The position numbers and the translations under genes were made by a program. Below are positions 63,162 to 64,000 of a stretch of DNA of 64,000 bases, piece by piece. Under the pieces are notes generated by a model. The model ran no database searches. It saw nothing but the letters and a program-made list of their open reading frames with translations, and had not been told where the DNA came from. The stretch comes from UBA9926 sp038131595 (GTDB taxonomy: Bacteria > Pseudomonadota > Gammaproteobacteria > Pseudomonadales > Azotimanducaceae), in the NCBI GenBank assembly GCA_038131595.1, contig JAYPPR010000003.1, positions 199,006 through 263,005 on the forward strand, given 5' to 3'. Numbering within the stretch: position 1 is the stretch's first letter; each line of letters begins with the position of its first letter.

Positions 63162-63588
63162 CAAGGGGCATCGCCTGCCGGATTACGTGGTGATTAGCTG
63201 CTAAGCGGGCGACCTTCAACGGTCCACCAAGCCGGTGAACGGTGAACGGTGAACGGCTGACGTTATCGTTAGCGGGCAAGGTCCGGGCCGCCCTCAAAAA
63301 ACCGAAGGTCCTTTAAAGGGCTGCATTGTGCATCCGAGCTCAGTCCTTAGTTGCAACCTTATCGAAAGAAAGCCGATAGCGAGCCATGATATTCACTCAG
63401 CACCCAGTCAGCGTGCATGGATAAGCGCCTAAAAGTCCGAGAGCATAAAGCCTTGCGGTGCGTTGCTTGGCCGCTTCTTTCATAGGGTTTCCTCCATTTT
63501 TCTTGTCTTGACCCCCCGAAAGTGCCTTGCTATAAAAGTCGAGGCGGGATGAGATGCAGTAAAACAAATAACGAAAGAGGGGTGTGCA
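63162..63588 (+). other. lon-hupB spacer
   Basis: 427 bases without a supported gene. It includes three tandem copies of CGGTGAA at 63233-63253 and a GGTCCTTTAAAGGGC segment near 63309 that may be part of a lon terminator. The hupB promoter should lie in the last 150 bases. Confidence 0.45.
63233..63253. repeat. Three tandem 7-base repeats
   Basis: CGGTGAA occurs three times without a gap (63233, 63240, 63247), followed by CGGCTGA, a decayed fourth unit. Confidence 0.9.
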
Positions 63589-63861
63589 TTGAATAAGCAA
63601 GAACTGATCGACAACATGGCTGAGTCAGCGGATATTTCAAAAGCTGCTGCAAGTCGAGCGTTAGATGCGATGATTGACTCAATCTCGGGTGCGCTCAAAA
63701 AGGGTGACTCACTCACGTTAGTAGGGTTCGGAACCTTCTCGGTAAGAAGTAGAGCTGCGCGAGCGGGTAGGAATCCGAAAACGGGTGAGACCATTCAGAT
63801 TAAAGCGTCAAAAGTTCCAGCGTTTAAGGCGGGCAAGGCGTTGAAAGAAGCAGTCAACTAA
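63589..63861 (+). CDS. hupB: DNA-binding protein HU-beta
   Basis: 90-residue nucleoid protein that bends and compacts DNA. MNKQELIDNMAESADISKAAASRALDAMIDSI is the dimerising helical half; GFGTFSVRSRAARAGRNPKTGETIQIKAS is the DNA-binding arm with the conserved RNPKTG turn (about 61-66); KVPAFKAGKALKEAVN closes it. The start is TTG 63589, with AGAGGGG upstream; no ATG or GTG fits better. Position after lon is the classical one for hupB. Confidence 0.96.
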   Translation: MNKQELIDNMAESADISKAAASRALDAMIDSISGALKKGDSLTLVGFGTFSVRSRAARAGRNPKTGETIQIKASKVPAFKAGKALKEAVN

Positions 63862-63883
63862 ATCGTCGATACGATGATTAAGA

Positions 63884-63909
63884 AACGGCGCTCCGGCGCC
63901 GTTTTTTTT
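63884..63909 (+). terminator. Rho-independent terminator after hupB
   Basis: AACGGCGC (63884-63891), TCCG loop, GCGCCGTT (63896-63903), with eight T from 63902. A strong hairpin 22 bases after the hupB stop. The last 90 bases of the window show no gene. Confidence 0.95.
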
Positions 63910-64000
63910 GGCCCTGGATTTTTAACTATCGCATTGAACTATGGCAATAAGATGAATTGCTGCTAGGGAGATGCGCAAGGCTTTGGGTGCCTTCGCTTTT

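Overview
The window is a stretch of a Gram-negative gammaproteobacterial chromosome. The evidence is gene content and order. There is a citrate synthase / sdhCDAB / sucAB-lpd / sucCD block, an asd-fimV-truA-trpF ... folC-dedD-cvpA-purF block, and a tig-clpP-clpX-lon-hupB block preceded by lpxH and Pro/Arg/His/Leu tRNAs. acnB, miaE, sixA, lpxH and FimV all point the same way. An aerobic heterotroph, quite possibly marine, is my inference. I cannot name a genus.

Layout. (1) 1-6.9 kb is accessory metabolism on the + strand: the 3' part of galT, a luciferase-like flavin oxidoreductase, mtnA and a class II aldolase in one operon, a DUF3014 protein, a family III CoA-transferase and an enoyl-CoA hydratase. 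Three of these genes (galT, the aldolase, the CoA-transferase) carry a +1 frameshift; I see none in the rest of the window. (2) 7.0-12.05 kb is on the - strand: a type I secretion fusion protein and ABC exporter without an outer-membrane partner or obvious substrate, a D-glycerate/hydroxyacid dehydrogenase and ppiB. (3) 12.3-26.1 kb holds nearly the whole oxidative half of the TCA cycle: gltA on the - strand, divergent from sdhCDAB-sucAB-lpd-sucCD, closed by a strong terminator. (4) 26.1-31.2 kb: htpG with a good heat-shock promoter, sixA, a DUF4892 protein, folE (-) and aroC. (5) 31.3-45.9 kb: asd, fimV, truA, trpF, trpB, trpA, folC, dedD, cvpA, purF, then a MoxR-DUF58-transglutaminase module. 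trpBA sits where accD is often found. (6) 46.2-50.4 kb: acnB (-), miaE (+), lpxH (-). (7) 50.6-55.7 kb: tRNA-Pro, tRNA-Arg, tRNA-His, then a 4.6 kb insert (GST-like protein, long empty spacer, two acyl-CoA dehydrogenases), then tRNA-Leu. (8) 55.8-63.9 kb: tig, clpP, clpX, lon and hupB, the protein folding and ATP-dependent proteolysis cluster.

Two non-gene features stand out. Several intergenic spacers are long (300-800 bases) in otherwise tightly packed DNA. Several also contain short, degenerate tandem duplications, often close to 15 bases per unit, just upstream of operon starts (trpF-trpB, gltA-sdhC, clpP-clpX, and smaller cases before sucB, lon and hupB). I found no CRISPR array, phage, insertion sequence, defence system or obvious undescribed multi-gene system. 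The best leads are the repeat-built spacers, the frameshift cluster, the mtnA-aldolase-flavoprotein operon and the interrupted tRNA cluster.
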